A stretch of 64,000 bases of DNA from Paulownia fortunei (Eukaryota; Streptophyta; Magnoliopsida; Lamiales; Paulowniaceae), in assembly GCA_019321725.1 (NCBI GenBank), contig CM033114.1, positions 16,844,278 through 16,908,277 of the forward strand, in the 5' to 3' direction. The notes under the pieces are model-generated. The model searched no databases. It saw nothing but the letters and a program-made list of their open reading frames with translations, and was not told where the DNA came from. Below are positions 11,575-23,200 of the stretch, one piece after another (positions within the stretch are counted from its first letter, which is position 1; each line of letters starts with the position of its first letter). A program made the position numbers and the translations under genes.

Positions 11575-12990
11575 TTCAAAATTAAATTTTCTAACGTAAT
11601 TTGTCCTAAATTGCCAATTTTTTTAAAATATTGTCCTTAAATTGTCAAAAGAGAAATGGATCATCCCTTTAAATAGCTGTAGAAAGCTCCTTCAATAGTT
11701 GTATAGAGAACAAGAAAGAGTTTAAATTGTCAGACCCCTAAAATAAAAGACGAAAAAGTGAAATGAGTTCAATATATAGGAGTAAAAATACAGTTTTACC
11801 ACCTATATATCACTCATAGAAGACACCTGGTATGTTCTTGAAGTGTATACCTTGGGAAATGCTCAAGGAAGGGAAGGTAGTATTTAGCAACTGGGTTTTA
11901 ATCAATCATCTTGAAAAAGTAAAGTTGGCAAATGGATAGCTTTCTTCTAAATAGTTTACTTGATATATACAGGGAATCAAGGTCAACTACACCTCAGCTT
12001 GAATAACTCCCACTTGCTGTTTTCTCGAAATAAGGCACTTGGTTGAAGCAAGATAAGGTTGTTTAACATCAATTGACTGGGCAAAATGCACCTACTTTTC
12101 ATAATTATTTAAGTCACAACTAGGGTTTTTGGATGGGGAAGTCATTTAAACAATCTTCTTTTATGATTTTAAAGATAGTGTTGTAGGATAGAAATTCAAT
12201 GCATGTAATTAAAAAGATCCAAGATTCTTGTGTTGGTCTGGATATGACATCAATTTCCCGTGTAAGGTTTGGGCTTATGTAGAAAGATTTGAGTATTTAT
12301 ATTCTTACAAACAGTTATATTTTTTTATAACAAAGACGCTTGATCATACAACCTACAACTCCCAAAAAATTGGTGGGGGAATAGCATTTAAAGAGATCAT
12401 CTAACATTACAAACATCTAGGTCAGTGTGGATGTGATAAACCAAGATATTGAAATTCTAACTACATGTATATACACATGCAAAAGATCAAAACATTCTTA
12501 CTCGCCGCCAAATTCAGAGGGAACAAATGTCAATTTACACTGTTAAAGGCAACGATTGACTCTATAATAGAATGGTATACAATATTATGTGTTGAATTTG
12601 TTTTGTGTTAGTGAATAATGATTATCATGTTTTTATTCTCAACATGCACCCATTCAATCAAATAGCTAGCTATTTTTTTCAAAAGAATAATCACACATGC
12701 ATATGATATTCTTTTTGTACCAAATATATATATATATATATATATACATATTCCTCAACTGAATTCTTGATCTCGTCAATCATTTACATCACATGTAAAC
12801 AAATATCTGCAATACAAAAGGGACAAGGCAAAAACTCCATTTTCTACTAAGTTGAATATAATAATTCAATCACTCAATATATATATATATAACAATTCAA
12901 TGAATGGTATCAATCACCAAGATATGTACAAATTGATTGAAATAAATCATAAATATGAGTTGAAATATTGTTTCTTAATGAGCCTATCTG
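11575..12990. other. intergenic DNA, 3' flank of the RING-H2 gene, with TA microsatellites
   Basis: No coding sequence recognised. TA dinucleotide runs occur at about 12725-12746 and 12879-12891. The last 200 bp probably include the 3' untranslated region of the minus-strand gene. Confidence 0.5.
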
Positions 12991-13530
12991 TTATGACATG
13001 TAACGGATATCACTAAGTAGGAATTGAAGCCGTGGGTGCAAGAGGAGTAGGCAACGCGAGTTTCGACAAACCGGACAAGTAGGATGAAGGATTAGCCACG
13101 AATCAATGCACTTGAGGTGGAAGAGGTGGCCGCAATCTGGCAGCAGCCTTAGCAATTCAGCGTCCTTGTAATCAGCCAGGCAGATGGAGCAGGCCGAGGT
13201 GTTGGAGTCGCTCTTGTGGGCCTTGAGTTGGGAGTAGGTGAATCGTGGGTACGAGGAGAGGGTGGCCTCATCCAAGCCATTGTGCTCAATGGTTACAATA
13301 GACGAGTCATGGTTGGTGGTGGCGTTTATTGAGCTTCCAGAAGCGAACGAGTGGTGGTTGAGGCTAGTGGTGCCACCGTGTACCCGCTTGCACATGTAGG
13401 AGGCGTAGGTGATGATCACAAATATGATGAGGACTCCAAGGGATAGCCCGATGCCGTATCCGAAGCCTTCAAGAGGTTGAGCTCCAAGATTAGGGTTGGA
13501 GCCATTGGTTGAGTCTGAAGTAGTATTCAT
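12991..13530 (-). CDS. ATL-type RING-H2 E3 ubiquitin ligase (ATL67-like), 179 aa, altered C-terminus
   Basis: The start at 13530 (MNTTSDST) is chosen because ATL proteins begin shortly before the transmembrane segment; an in-frame upstream Met at 13632 would add 34 unconserved residues. Order: a hydrophobic transmembrane helix (about 23-46), the ATL 'GLD' motif (GLDEATLSSYP, 85-95), then a complete RING-H2 finger at 114-155 (CSIC, CGHLFHLKC, CPVC) with the Trp (IDSW) that contacts E2 enzymes. The family transfers ubiquitin from E2 to substrates at membranes and often acts in stress responses; the substrate here is unknown. After CRNS the frame differs from ATL67-like relatives: a -1 shifted frame reads LPTPLAPTASIPT and stops at 13013, resembling the family tail, whereas the annotated frame gives a hydrophobic 20-residue tail. 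The RING itself is intact. Confidence 0.88.
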   Translation of the reverse strand: MNTTSDSTNGSNPNLGAQPLEGFGYGIGLSLGVLIIFVIITYASYMCKRVHGGTTSLNHHSFASGSSINATTNHDSSIVTIEHNGLDEATLSSYPRFTYSQLKAHKSDSNTSACSICLADYKDAELLRLLPDCGHLFHLKCIDSWLILHPTCPVCRNSRCLLLLHPRLQFLLSDIRYMS

Positions 13531-13956
13531 TTGGGGACAAAGGAGGCAAAATGGTGTTGGGGAAAATGAGATGTGTGTGGTGTTTATAAGTGATGAAGAT
13601 GGAATAGTTGACAAGTTGGGAAGGGTTGACAATTAAATGAGTATTTAGGAATGAAAGGAATTGGATCGAGAAGGGTTTAGGATAAATATGTGAAGACAAA
13701 AAGAGGAGAGAATTAAACCCTCACTAAATACTTTTCCCACTAGTATATTAATATAGATAGGCTAGTTTATACCTTCCATGGTCAACTACATATGTCATTG
13801 TCCAAACTCAAACTTTTAGTTTTGGTTCTTGTGGTTTTATTCTACCTTTATAAACCAATGGTGCTTAACGTGTTCACAAGAATCCGTATTGGGTGACGAC
13901 ACAACTCTATGCCGGGGTTCCTCTCTCTTACAAATGCATCACTATCTTAGATAAAG
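13531..13956 (-). promoter_or_regulatory. upstream region of the RING-H2 gene
   Basis: Contains the leader and presumed promoter of the minus-strand gene. No individual element could be assigned with confidence. Confidence 0.3.
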
Positions 13957-15571
13957 GGGTAAATTACATAATTCTCCTTGTATTTTTGCAAAAATGCCAA
14001 AAAAAAAAACAAAAACCCCGCATTAAGATAATATCCTAAAATCTCCATGTGTTATTACAAAACTCTGCATACTCTCTCGTGGCCTCTTCTAAAAGTGATT
14101 GTGTTGATTTTTCTAATGAATTGTCTGTTATACCCCTGAAAATTTTAATCGTTGAATGTAAGATAACAATATAATGAATGTAGTTCTTATCTAATGTTTA
14201 ATTTGAAATCAAAAACATTGGCCCATTTTATCCTTCTATTCTTTTTTTTCTACTTATTTTTTTCCTTTTTCAAGTATCATATTTATATATACACACACAC
14301 ATATACGAATGTGTACAAATATATACACACACAAAACATATTTACATATGCATACAAATGTTTACACACAATAAATTGATCACATCATCACCGCCACTAT
14401 TGACGGTCGATGGATTTTGTGGCGGGGGTTTTGCTGGTTGCAGACGTAGTTGGGAAAGACGATGGGTGGCTGGTAGCTGGGGGCGACAGTGGCTAGGGTT
14501 GTAGGAAATAATTCTGGGATGGTTGGGGGTTAGGTCAAACAAGTGACGGGGGTAGTTGGGTAGGCGTGATTTGGGCTGGTGAATGGCTAAGGCGGCGACG
14601 ACAACGTCAACAAGCAGGCAACTGGCATGGGTGACAGTGCAGTAGTGGTGGTGGATACGAAAGGAGGAAAAGAAAAACGAGAAAAAAATGCAAGGCATAA
14701 TTTTAGGGGGTGGGCGGGTGTGGCAATGGTGACGGGCCGACAATTGGTGTGGGCGCGGTGCAGTGATGCATTGGTTGGGTGAGAGGGGAAAGTGAAAAAA
14801 AAAAAAAAGAAATAGAAGAAAATATGGAGGAAGAAGATGACAAAAATATTTTTTTTTGATAATTTTTTGGGATTTTGGTATTTTTTTCAGAAATTTTGTA
14901 AAAAAGAAAATATGGAGGAAGAAAATGAAAAGGAGAATTTTTGTACTTTTTCTTTGTTTTTTTTTTTAGAATTTTATGCAACTTTTAGGATTTTTGTAAG
15001 TCTTATGAAATTATTATGTGATTTTTATGGAATTCTGTAATTTGTATGAATATTATGAAATTTTATAGGTTTTCTAAATTTTTTGTAACCATGGAAGAAA
15101 AAAATTCCAAAAAATTACTGAGAAAAACAAAAATTAAAAAATTGAATTTGATTTTTTGTTAAAAAATAATAAAATGTGAAATGTGTAGATTTTTTCTATT
15201 TTTCATAAATATGGAAAAATTTATAATTAGACTAGATGTCTTTTAATTGAAATTAATAGAGGTTTTTTTAAACAGTGGATAAACAACTTTTATAGATAAA
15301 TATTATTTACTGAAATAACTAAAAAAAAAAACTCCACAAATCATCTAATAAGGGTTTTTTTTGTAATTTTAATGAACACCCTCCTTTATATATAAGGTTT
15401 GGGCATATTGGTCAATTCACAAGGAAAATTGAGTCAAAATCCCATTAAGTTTGATGGATTGGGGTTTTTTTTGCAAATTTTGTATTAACATAATGTGATT
15501 TTAAGCTATTTTCTTAACACAAGAGAATTTTTCAATTCACGAAAATAGAGAAGGTAATTTGTAATTTACTA
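13957..15571. mobile_element. probable non-autonomous TIR element, possibly Mutator-type
   Basis: The left end reads GGGTAAATTACATAATTCTC and the right end, read inward on the minus strand, starts TAGTAAATTACAAATTACC. Similarity continues inward as 'CTTGTATTTTTGCAAAAA'-like sequence on the left and 'TTTGCAAAAAAAACCCC' on the right. The 9 bases outside are TAGATAAAG (13948-13956) and TAGACAAAA (15572-15580), 7 of 9 matching, as expected for an aged Mutator-type target duplication. The interior includes an unusual GC-rich block (about 14380-14770) in AT-rich DNA, giving chance reading frames rich in His and Pro. No transposase is visible. Confidence 0.45.
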
Positions 15572-17133
15572 TAGACAAAAATATTTGGGCTCACTTCTAG
15601 AAGGTGCCACAAGTATGAGCATATGCAGACAGATTTGAATGGTTTTATATAGTATTATTTTGTGGGAAAAATTCTAATAATTTATAAATTGTTATAATGA
15701 TTTATCTAGTAATTTGAGTTAATTATTTTTACAAAAGTGAGAATGAGTGAAAAAAAATTACTAGTGAAGTATATTGTACCAGAGTCTCACTTGTGGGTCC
15801 TTATCCCATGAGACCAAGATATAATAAAAATGGTATTAGAATAGATGTCGGCTTAATATATATAGAGTAGTTTTAGATTATGGAAGAATGCCAAGGGACA
15901 TCTCGTGTTGAACGGGTTGATTGTAGTAGTATCATATGTTGGTTGTGGGAGGAAGACTGAAATTGTTTATTGTTATAATTTTAAGGTTGCATACCCAAGT
16001 ACAGATTGTATCAAATAATAAATTTTTCGAGAGTTTGAGGTCGATCAATAGAAAAGTTGTTTGAAGTTTTCAGAATTATATTTTTTAAAAGATAGATTTA
16101 TGTGGTTTAGAATATAAAAAAAAATTAATGCTATAACTAAGAAATCAAAGTAGTAATAATACTAAGGATTAAGAATTCCCTCTTGAGTTTTAAATAGATG
16201 AATAATTATTTATTATTTTTACCTCTTTTAAATGCCACAATTGGAATTCATACATAATAAAGATTCTAATGAAAAGATCTTATCAAATAACTCATGCATT
16301 AAGATAATTATCATATTGTCTTACTGTTTGCAAATTATTTCTTAACACCAATACTTGTTTATGTGATTAAGTATTTATGCACACCTTTATCTACAACAAA
16401 TCAATATTTCACATTAACAGTCAGTGGGGTAGAACCGTACTATAAGGTAAATGAACCTAAATATTTGTTATGTCATTAGAGATATATAAATCAAGAATCA
16501 TTACAAAACAAGAAAGGTTTTAATGTCAATACTTATTTATGGGATCAATTATTTGTGCATACATTTGTCTACTTTGATCCAATGAAAATATTATCTTCCA
16601 ACTTTACTCATGAAACGAGTTGTCTTCTTTAATTTTATTTTGACTCTTTTTTATCTCTTTTTGTTCATTAATTCTCTAACACGGAATATTAACAAAACTA
16701 TAATATTAATAAGGATAAAGCAAGAAAAGTATAAAAATTTTGATATAAAAATATATCAAAATATGCATTTATTATTTATAAATAATTTACATTCTCTAAC
16801 AATTTAAATTAATTATTTTCACAATAAAGCAAAATAATTACTAGTTCAACCTATTATACAAAAAATATATTAAAAAATATAATGTGATACCTCATTTTCT
16901 TTTTCGTGAATTTTGATCTTGAGCATTTCTCTTTTTCTATATGTTGAAATTTTTAAGAGTTTGAGCTATTAAGACTAAGAATAAGAGTCATATTTTATGG
17001 TTTTAAAACATTTTGAGTTTGACTCTATTTATGGTTAAGATATATACATGTCAAGAGATATTAAGGGAAAAGACAAAAGAGAAGTTGAGAAAATGGCTCA
17101 ACTTCTTGTTGTTGGAAAGCAGACTTAGAAAAT
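15572..17133. other. AT-rich intergenic DNA
   Basis: No gene recognised. Two diverged copies of a segment with 'CAATACTT(G/A)TTTATG' and 'TATTT(A/G)TGCA' lie near 16350 and 16526, indicating an old local duplication. Confidence 0.45.
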
Positions 17134-17825
17134 TGAAACAATTTTTTTTAAGATAGATTTCACACCCTATACAAGTGCTAATAGGAATTTAGTCATTTAT
17201 CTCCTAAGATACAACATTTCTAAAAGAATTAGTATATAATAATTTTATTGGACGAACCAAAACTTGATTATATTCTTCAAAGAGGAACAATAAAATACTA
17301 AAATAATTGAGGATTATTTAGTAAGACGAGAAAGAGAGAAACCAATTAACTTGAATTATTTTGGGATGATTTAAATGAATTCCATGGCCCATATTTATGG
17401 AGTTCTGAGTGTCCATTCAATATTGGCTATATCCCTTTGTATGGACTAATTTGGTCTATCAGATCACATCTATTAAGATTTGATCGTGATCTAGCGGTCC
17501 AAATGGCATCCCTCAATGAAGGTCCACAACCTAAGTGTAAAGTGCTTCCTAAAGTAGCCAATGAGACCTTTGCAACATACGCATGCGCGTACCAGTATGG
17601 ACTTGTAGAATTAGATGGTGCGAAGTACCACCCTCGTAGTTCATCAAAGCTAGTTAAGGGTTCTGCAACATTACTCCTCGCTCAAGTGCATTTCTATTTA
17701 AGCAAGTTAATGTTCCTTCTCTTTTCCCAAGTGGAATATTAAAATACACCTTTAAAGCTCTTAAGGTTTTCTTATACATAGGAGATTTTTTCATTTCACA
17801 TCTCGATAGTTTTAATTCCCCTACA
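17134..17825 (-). repeat. 3' LTR of the copia element
   Basis: It aligns by eye along its length with 21985-23200: TGAAACAA start, CACCC and CAAGTGCTA motifs, 'GAGTTCTGAGTGTCCATT' and 'CAAGTGCATTTCTAT', ending near 'CCCCTACA'. It lacks the duplications seen in the other LTR. Confidence 0.75.
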
Positions 17826-18804
17826 TAAATGGAAGAAGTCAACACAAAACTAAAAAGATGAATAAGAATACTATTTGAAAAATAGTGCATCGATATAAAT
17901 AGTTTTCGTTTGAACCTTCATATTAAAAGCCTATCGAACTCAATTGGCTAATCAGTAAATTCTAAATTTTAAATTGTCAGTCATTATTGCAAACTCAGTC
18001 AATAGACTTCACACACTACCCTCATATCAAGTTTGGTTCTCTACTGTGTTTATTATTTTGGCCCTAAACACTTTTGAAGTGTTTTAGAGAATCTACCTAA
18101 CATAAATTCTCATAGAATCGGCCTTGTTCACTCTTACATAAATGATGTCTTATAAAAAGTATCCTACCATACTCTACTTTTACTGTTATAAAATACTGGC
18201 ATCATTAAAATCAATGCTTATCCGTAACAACTTTGTAGGTAACACGTAATTGCATCATAGAAATGGTGAGGAGTTATATTATAAAGTATTTTTCATCGAG
18301 TTATTCATAACTAGTTTTCCTACTGAATCTAGTCTGTAGGATCTCCAGTCACCAAGTTAAGTTTTTATTAAGATAACTTATTTAATTTATCTTGATGCAC
18401 AATCTATTCACTCTCTTGATAATTCCTTAGTATATGTATCTCAGGGTTATCTTTTGATTTCACAAAATCAGTTGATATAATTCCAATTGAGAGCAACTAC
18501 CAAACAGTATTATGTATATGAATATGTCGTGATTTACTATTATATACAAAATTACCCTAGTTGTAGCTGCTTGGCTATCGCAATGAATGCTTATTGCTGG
18601 CACTTGGCCATATTAGAACATCTTCTACGAATACCTTCATCATTCTGATTTTTTTTTCAATTTTATCCAAAGCTATAAAGTAAGATTCTACAGTGGAACA
18701 AGCTATACATATTTTCTTAGAAGATTTTCAAGATATAGCACCACTGCCAAAAGTAAATACATAGCTACTAGTTAACTTGGACTCATGAGTATTTGAATTC
18801 CAAT

Positions 18805-21069
18805 TCACATCACTATATCTTTCAATAATTGAAGAATATTTTTATAGTGTAGTGCATATTCCTTTATTTTTTTGAAATATCCCAATACTCTAAGTATTCC
18901 ACTCCAATATGCATTGCCTGGTTTACTTGTATATCCACTCAAGCTATGTCTAGCCGAGTTCAATTCACTAAGTATATTAGGCTTCTTATAAAGAATAATA
19001 TGTGGAAAATAGATTATTTGTATCTTTAATACTATGGGACTTAAATCTTTCAACCATAATGTTACCCCATCAAGTGTGCTAGAGATCTTCATTCCCAAGA
19101 TCACATCTGCTTCACCCATATCTTTCATATCAAAATTATTGGTGAGCATTTTCTTTGTCTTATTAAGAACTTCCATATTAGGTCCTTATATAAGCATGTC
19201 ATCTACATACATCTTCATACAAGTGCACATTCTCCAAATTTCTTAGAATAAACATATTTTTCACACTCATTTATGGTGAACCCTATTTCTTATCACGACA
19301 CTATCAAACTTCTTCTGTCATTATTTTTGAGCTTGCTTCAAATCATAAAGAGATTTGACAAATCTACACACTTTGTTTTCTTTTATTTTTACTTTGAAGC
19401 CTTATGGTTGCTCCATATAAATTCATTCTTACAAAATCACCATTTAAAAATATAATTTTTACACCCATTTGATGTATATGAAATGATACAAGGTTGTTAT
19501 GGCAAATAAGATCTGGATTGATGTAATCCTTATTATTGATGAATAATTGTCAAAATAGTTATCACCTTTTTTTACGATATCATTTGGCAACAAGTCTAGC
19601 CTTGTTTTTATTAGTTAGACCATCAACCTTCCAGAATGAAACTTATGGGCTAAACATAACCTTGTTAAATGTTTAAGGTTTATTCTCAATCATATATGTC
19701 ATAAAATCTGGACCAAGAAATTTAGCCACTTTGGCTCTTTTACTCCTTTTAGGTTTAGAGTCTATGTCATTCATAAATGCAATTTCATATGTTCCCTATT
19801 TAGTATTCTCAAAAATATCTCATTTACAATGGAACACATCTTCAAAGAATTCAGCATCTTTGAATCTGTAATTGTGTTCACTACTATTTACTACATATCT
19901 AATAAAAATACAATCAATAATCTTAGGACCTAACTTAACCTTTTAGTAGGTAGTATAACTACTTTAGCTAGGCACCTCTACACTTTCAAGTATTTGTATG
20001 AAGATATTTCATATTTTCACATTTCATAAGGTATTAATTCAGTTTTCTTGTGAGAAATTCTATTTAAAATAAAGTTGCTTATAAGCACGACTTCCCCCTA
20101 CAAGTTTTGAGATTATCCAAAACTAATAAGCAATGCATTAACCATATACTTAAGAGTTCTATTTTTCTCTTACAACTCCATGTGTAAGGAGCCTATAGTT
20201 TGGTAAATAATACCAAACTTAGCGCATGATTAATTCATCAATGATAATTAATTATATTCTTTACCACTATCAGATCTCAATACATTAATTGTCCCACCAA
20301 ATTGATTTTCAACTTCATTTTTATAAGTGATGAATACATCCAAAAGCCTCATCGTTTACTGCTTAGTAAATTTACGTAACAATATCTAGTGTGTGATAAA
20401 GCACTTTTTACTACCTCAAATTTTGTACTTTAGATCATCTATATCACAATATATCAAGCTTAAAAGTCTTTGTTACTCATTTCAGTTGAACTAAAAGATT
20501 TTTTAACAAATTTAACTTCAACACAAATCTGACATTTGTGTTTATTTTTTGAATCAAGTTTAGCTATAATATCTAAACCTGCTAGTTTTCTTAAGAAGGT
20601 TCGATTAACATGACCTAATCTATTGTGCCATAAAATTAAAGCCTCATAGTAAACAAAAGATAAATTTTTATTGCTTCAAAAGGAAGAAGTACAAGTATTA
20701 CATTCGTTTGAATAACCCATTGTTTAAGTATCCCTCGCCTATAATTGACTATTTTTAGTAAATACAAATTTATCATACTCAAATACTAGCCTAAACACAT
20801 GCTTGATAAGTAATGAACCATAAACCAAATTCTTTTGGATTTCTAAATATATCAACTAGGGTCAGCTCCTATATCACTTTACCCAATCCGATAATATGGG
20901 AAGTTGATGAGTTATCCATGAAAAGCTTGCCTCTATTGATCGAAATGTATGTAGAGAGCATCTCCTGGTCCAAACAAATGTGGCGTGTAGCTCCTTGTCA
21001 ATTCACCATTCTCGTGGGTTGTCCACCAAATTAGTTTCAAACATGTCAGCCAAGAGCATAAGGTCCAAC
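18805..21069 (-). pseudogene. copia pol remnants (integrase and reverse transcriptase)
   Basis: Minus-strand pieces in order: WHNRLGHVNRTFLRKLAG (gag-pre-integrase, about 20580-20640), CQICVEVKFVKKS (integrase zinc region, about 20490-20540), YVDDML (reverse transcriptase catalytic motif, 19192-19209, with a TAA soon after), MKDMGEADVILGMKI and YTSKPGNAYWSGILRVLGYF (end of reverse transcriptase and linker, 18805-19130). Frames change repeatedly and stops are frequent, so the polyprotein is dead. Confidence 0.8.
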
Positions 21070-21240
21070 ATATCTACTACATTTGGTCACATTCACCTGG
21101 TTCTTATTGCCCTTCTTTAGAAGTTGGCAATCATTCGCCTTGTGGTATCGCTTACCACGATTGTAGCCCTTGAATTGCTTAGCATCTTATCCTTAACCAA
21201 TCCAGGATGTTTCCTCTTTATTATTTTTAGGTTTAGAGTC
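21070..21240 (-). pseudogene. copia gag zinc-knuckle remnant with lost cysteines
   Basis: Minus-strand translation gives GYNRGKRYHKANDCQ, aligning to the CxxCxxxxHxxxxC nucleic-acid-binding knuckle. His and the final Cys are kept, but the first two Cys positions are now Gly and Arg, so it would not bind zinc. Confidence 0.6.
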
Positions 21241-21489
21241 CTCTACCATATTGGCTTTAGCCTCTATCCAGTTAGCAGAAAGCTTCTTTTCTACAACCCC
21301 ATTGTCTTTCTCTATACGAAGATGAACAATTAGTTTCTCTATCATCATCTCTTTGTGCTTATGCTTAAGATAGTTTTTCAAATATTTTCATAATGGAAGC
21401 ATCTTCTCAATCAGAGCATCTATTTAGAAAGATTCACTCAGCATCATCCCCTCAACTTCAATATCATGTAGCATGATATGTACCTCCTG

Positions 21490-21933
21490 GACTTCACTCA
21501 TCATTTTTCTTAGAATCAACAATCTTAAAGTCTAAAAACTTGCCGACGATAAATTTCTTCAAGTTGTCATCCTCAATTCTATACTTCTTTTCAAGTGATT
21601 CTGACAGTGCCTTTGCAGTTTTGACTGAACAATACACATTGTACAATGTGTTATCCAGTCCAATAAAGATGTAGTTTTTGCATGGAATGTTGTTATGACT
21701 CCATGCATCAAACGCAACCCTCTTCTTGGGATTTTTTCTTCCTTCGTAATGGTAGGGGTATCTTGGGTTAAAAACCTCGTCAGGTTCATGGTAGTGAGAT
21801 AAAATAGCATCTTTTGCTACCATCTCTTGAAATTTGCTCTAAAAAACTTCTCCGATTTCTCATGTTGAGAAGTTGGAGGTATGCTAGAAGCTGCTCTAGT
21901 CCCTACTATGGTTTGCAAATCCAAACTAGCCAT
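21490..21933 (-). pseudogene. copia gag remnant
   Basis: Minus strand from ATG at 21933: MASLDLQTIVGTRAAS leads to FKRW, then a TAG stop, then QKMLFYLTTMNLTRFL. A frameshift follows, and a second frame reads IPCKNYIFIGLDNTLYNVY, then TAKALSESLEKKY and LKKFIVGKFLDFKIVDSK, the typical copia gag (UBN2-like) core. Gag forms the cytoplasmic virus-like particle of the retrotransposon. It cannot make an intact protein. Confidence 0.85.
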
Positions 21934-22416
21934 TATTATGTCTTAAGATTGTTGTTGTCGAAAGGAGATTTCAAAAATAAAAAATGAAACAAATCTATTT
22001 AAAACAAATTTCACCCCTTAAACAAGTGCTATTAGGAAATTGGGTTCCTGCCTCCCAAAATATAACACTTCTATAAGACTTAGTATAATATTATACTAAT
22101 TTTGTAAGGCAAACCAAAATTTGATTATACTCTTCTTAAAATAAAAACAACAAAATGCTAAAATAATGGGGGATTATTTTGTAAGAGGGAAGAAAAGAGA
22201 AAATAACTAACTTGAATTGTTATAGGATGATTTAAAATGAATTGGGGGGTCCTTATTTTACAGAGTTCTGAGTGTCCATTTGAGATGGGCTATGTCCCTT
22301 GATTCGGATCAATTTGATCTGTCAAATCGCATCTCTTGACCGCAATATATTATTCCACATTGCATCCTTTAGCAAAGGTCCATAATTTTACTACGCACCT
22401 CTCCTAACTTGAGGAC

Positions 22417-22715
22417 GTGTCTAATCACTCACGTTCTATTGGTAATAAGAACCATTCATAGCCGTTCACTCACACATCGTCAACAACAATGTTGTGACTA
22501 GTCAAGTCTAATTGGCACCAAACCACACGACGGCATGCCACGTGCGTGCTACCATGCACCACTGCCAACTAGATAGATGTGTCTAATCACTCGTTCCCCA
22601 TTAGTAATAAGAACCAATCATAGTCATTCAATCATACCTCATCAGCAACAATGTGACCAGTCATATCCAATTGACACGTAATCGCACAGTGGCATTCCAC
22701 ATGCACGTTAGCTGG
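22417..22715. repeat. 162-bp tandem duplication inside the 5' LTR
   Basis: GTGTCTAATCACTC occurs at 22417 and 22579. Both copies continue with 'TAATAAGAACCA', 'TCATA', 'CAACAATG' and 'AATTG(G/A)CAC' motifs in the same order. The sequence is noticeably more GC-rich than its surroundings. Confidence 0.75.
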
Positions 22716-22764
22716 ACATTTAGCCACGCTATTGCCACGTTGGGCTAGTTGCCTTGACACCGAG

Positions 22765-23120
22765 TGCCTTAAAGCGCCCAATGCAATATGCACATGTAGA
22801 CTCGCACAACGCTCGTAGCTGCTTAAAGCTAGTTAAAGCTAGTGAAAGGTCCATTAAAATGCAACATTAGAAGTTCCACAATTTTGTTCCTCTCTCAAGT
22901 GCATTTCTATATAAGCAAGCTAACTTTGTTTCTCTTTTCCCATGTGCGAAATGCGACCTAAAGGGCACAATGCAACCTTTGTAGTGTGCAGACTCAAATA
23001 GCGTAAAAGCATCATCCTCGTAGCTCCTTAAAACTAGTTAAAGTTGACTAAAATTCCACAACTTTATCCTCTCTCAAGTGTATTTCTACATAAACAAGTT
23101 TAACTTTGCTTCACTTTTCC
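22765..23120. repeat. about 205-bp second tandem duplication inside the 5' LTR
   Basis: CTCGTAGCT at 22812 and 23017 is followed in both copies by 'CTTAAA(G/A)CTAGTTAAAG', then CTCTCAAGTG(C/T)ATTTCTA and a TTTTCCCAT end. The left LTR has one copy only. Confidence 0.7.
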
Positions 23121-23200
23121 CATATAAGATATTAAACATACCTTTTAAAACTTTCTTATACACTGGAGACCTTTCTATTCACACCGCCATAATTCCAACA

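Larger units (their letters stand above)
17134..23200 (-). mobile_element. degraded Ty1/copia LTR retrotransposon
   Basis: Minus-strand element flanked by two diverged direct repeats that both start TGAAACAA (17134 and 21985). From 5' to 3' on the minus strand it holds a gag start, a zinc-knuckle remnant, a gag-pre-integrase segment, integrase and reverse transcriptase pieces with the YVDDML motif. This is copia gene order, with integrase before reverse transcriptase. Stops and frameshifts are frequent throughout. The LTRs differ widely in length (about 690 against 1215 bp), so insertion is old. No clean target duplication or primer-binding site was found. Confidence 0.85.
21985..23200 (-). 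repeat. 5' LTR of the copia element, enlarged by internal duplications
   Basis: It shares the TGAAACAA start and the 'GAGTTCTGAGTGTCCATT' and 'CTTATACACTGGAGA' motifs with the left LTR but is about 500 bp longer, because of two tandem duplications described separately. Confidence 0.75.

Noticed and set aside
14342..14981. Minus-strand frames in the GC-rich block
   Set aside because: His/Pro-rich and low complexity, no family match, and inside a probable transposable element.
20813..21333. Plus-strand open frames within the copia element
   Set aside because: The element is coded on the minus strand; these are shadows of decayed pol and gag.
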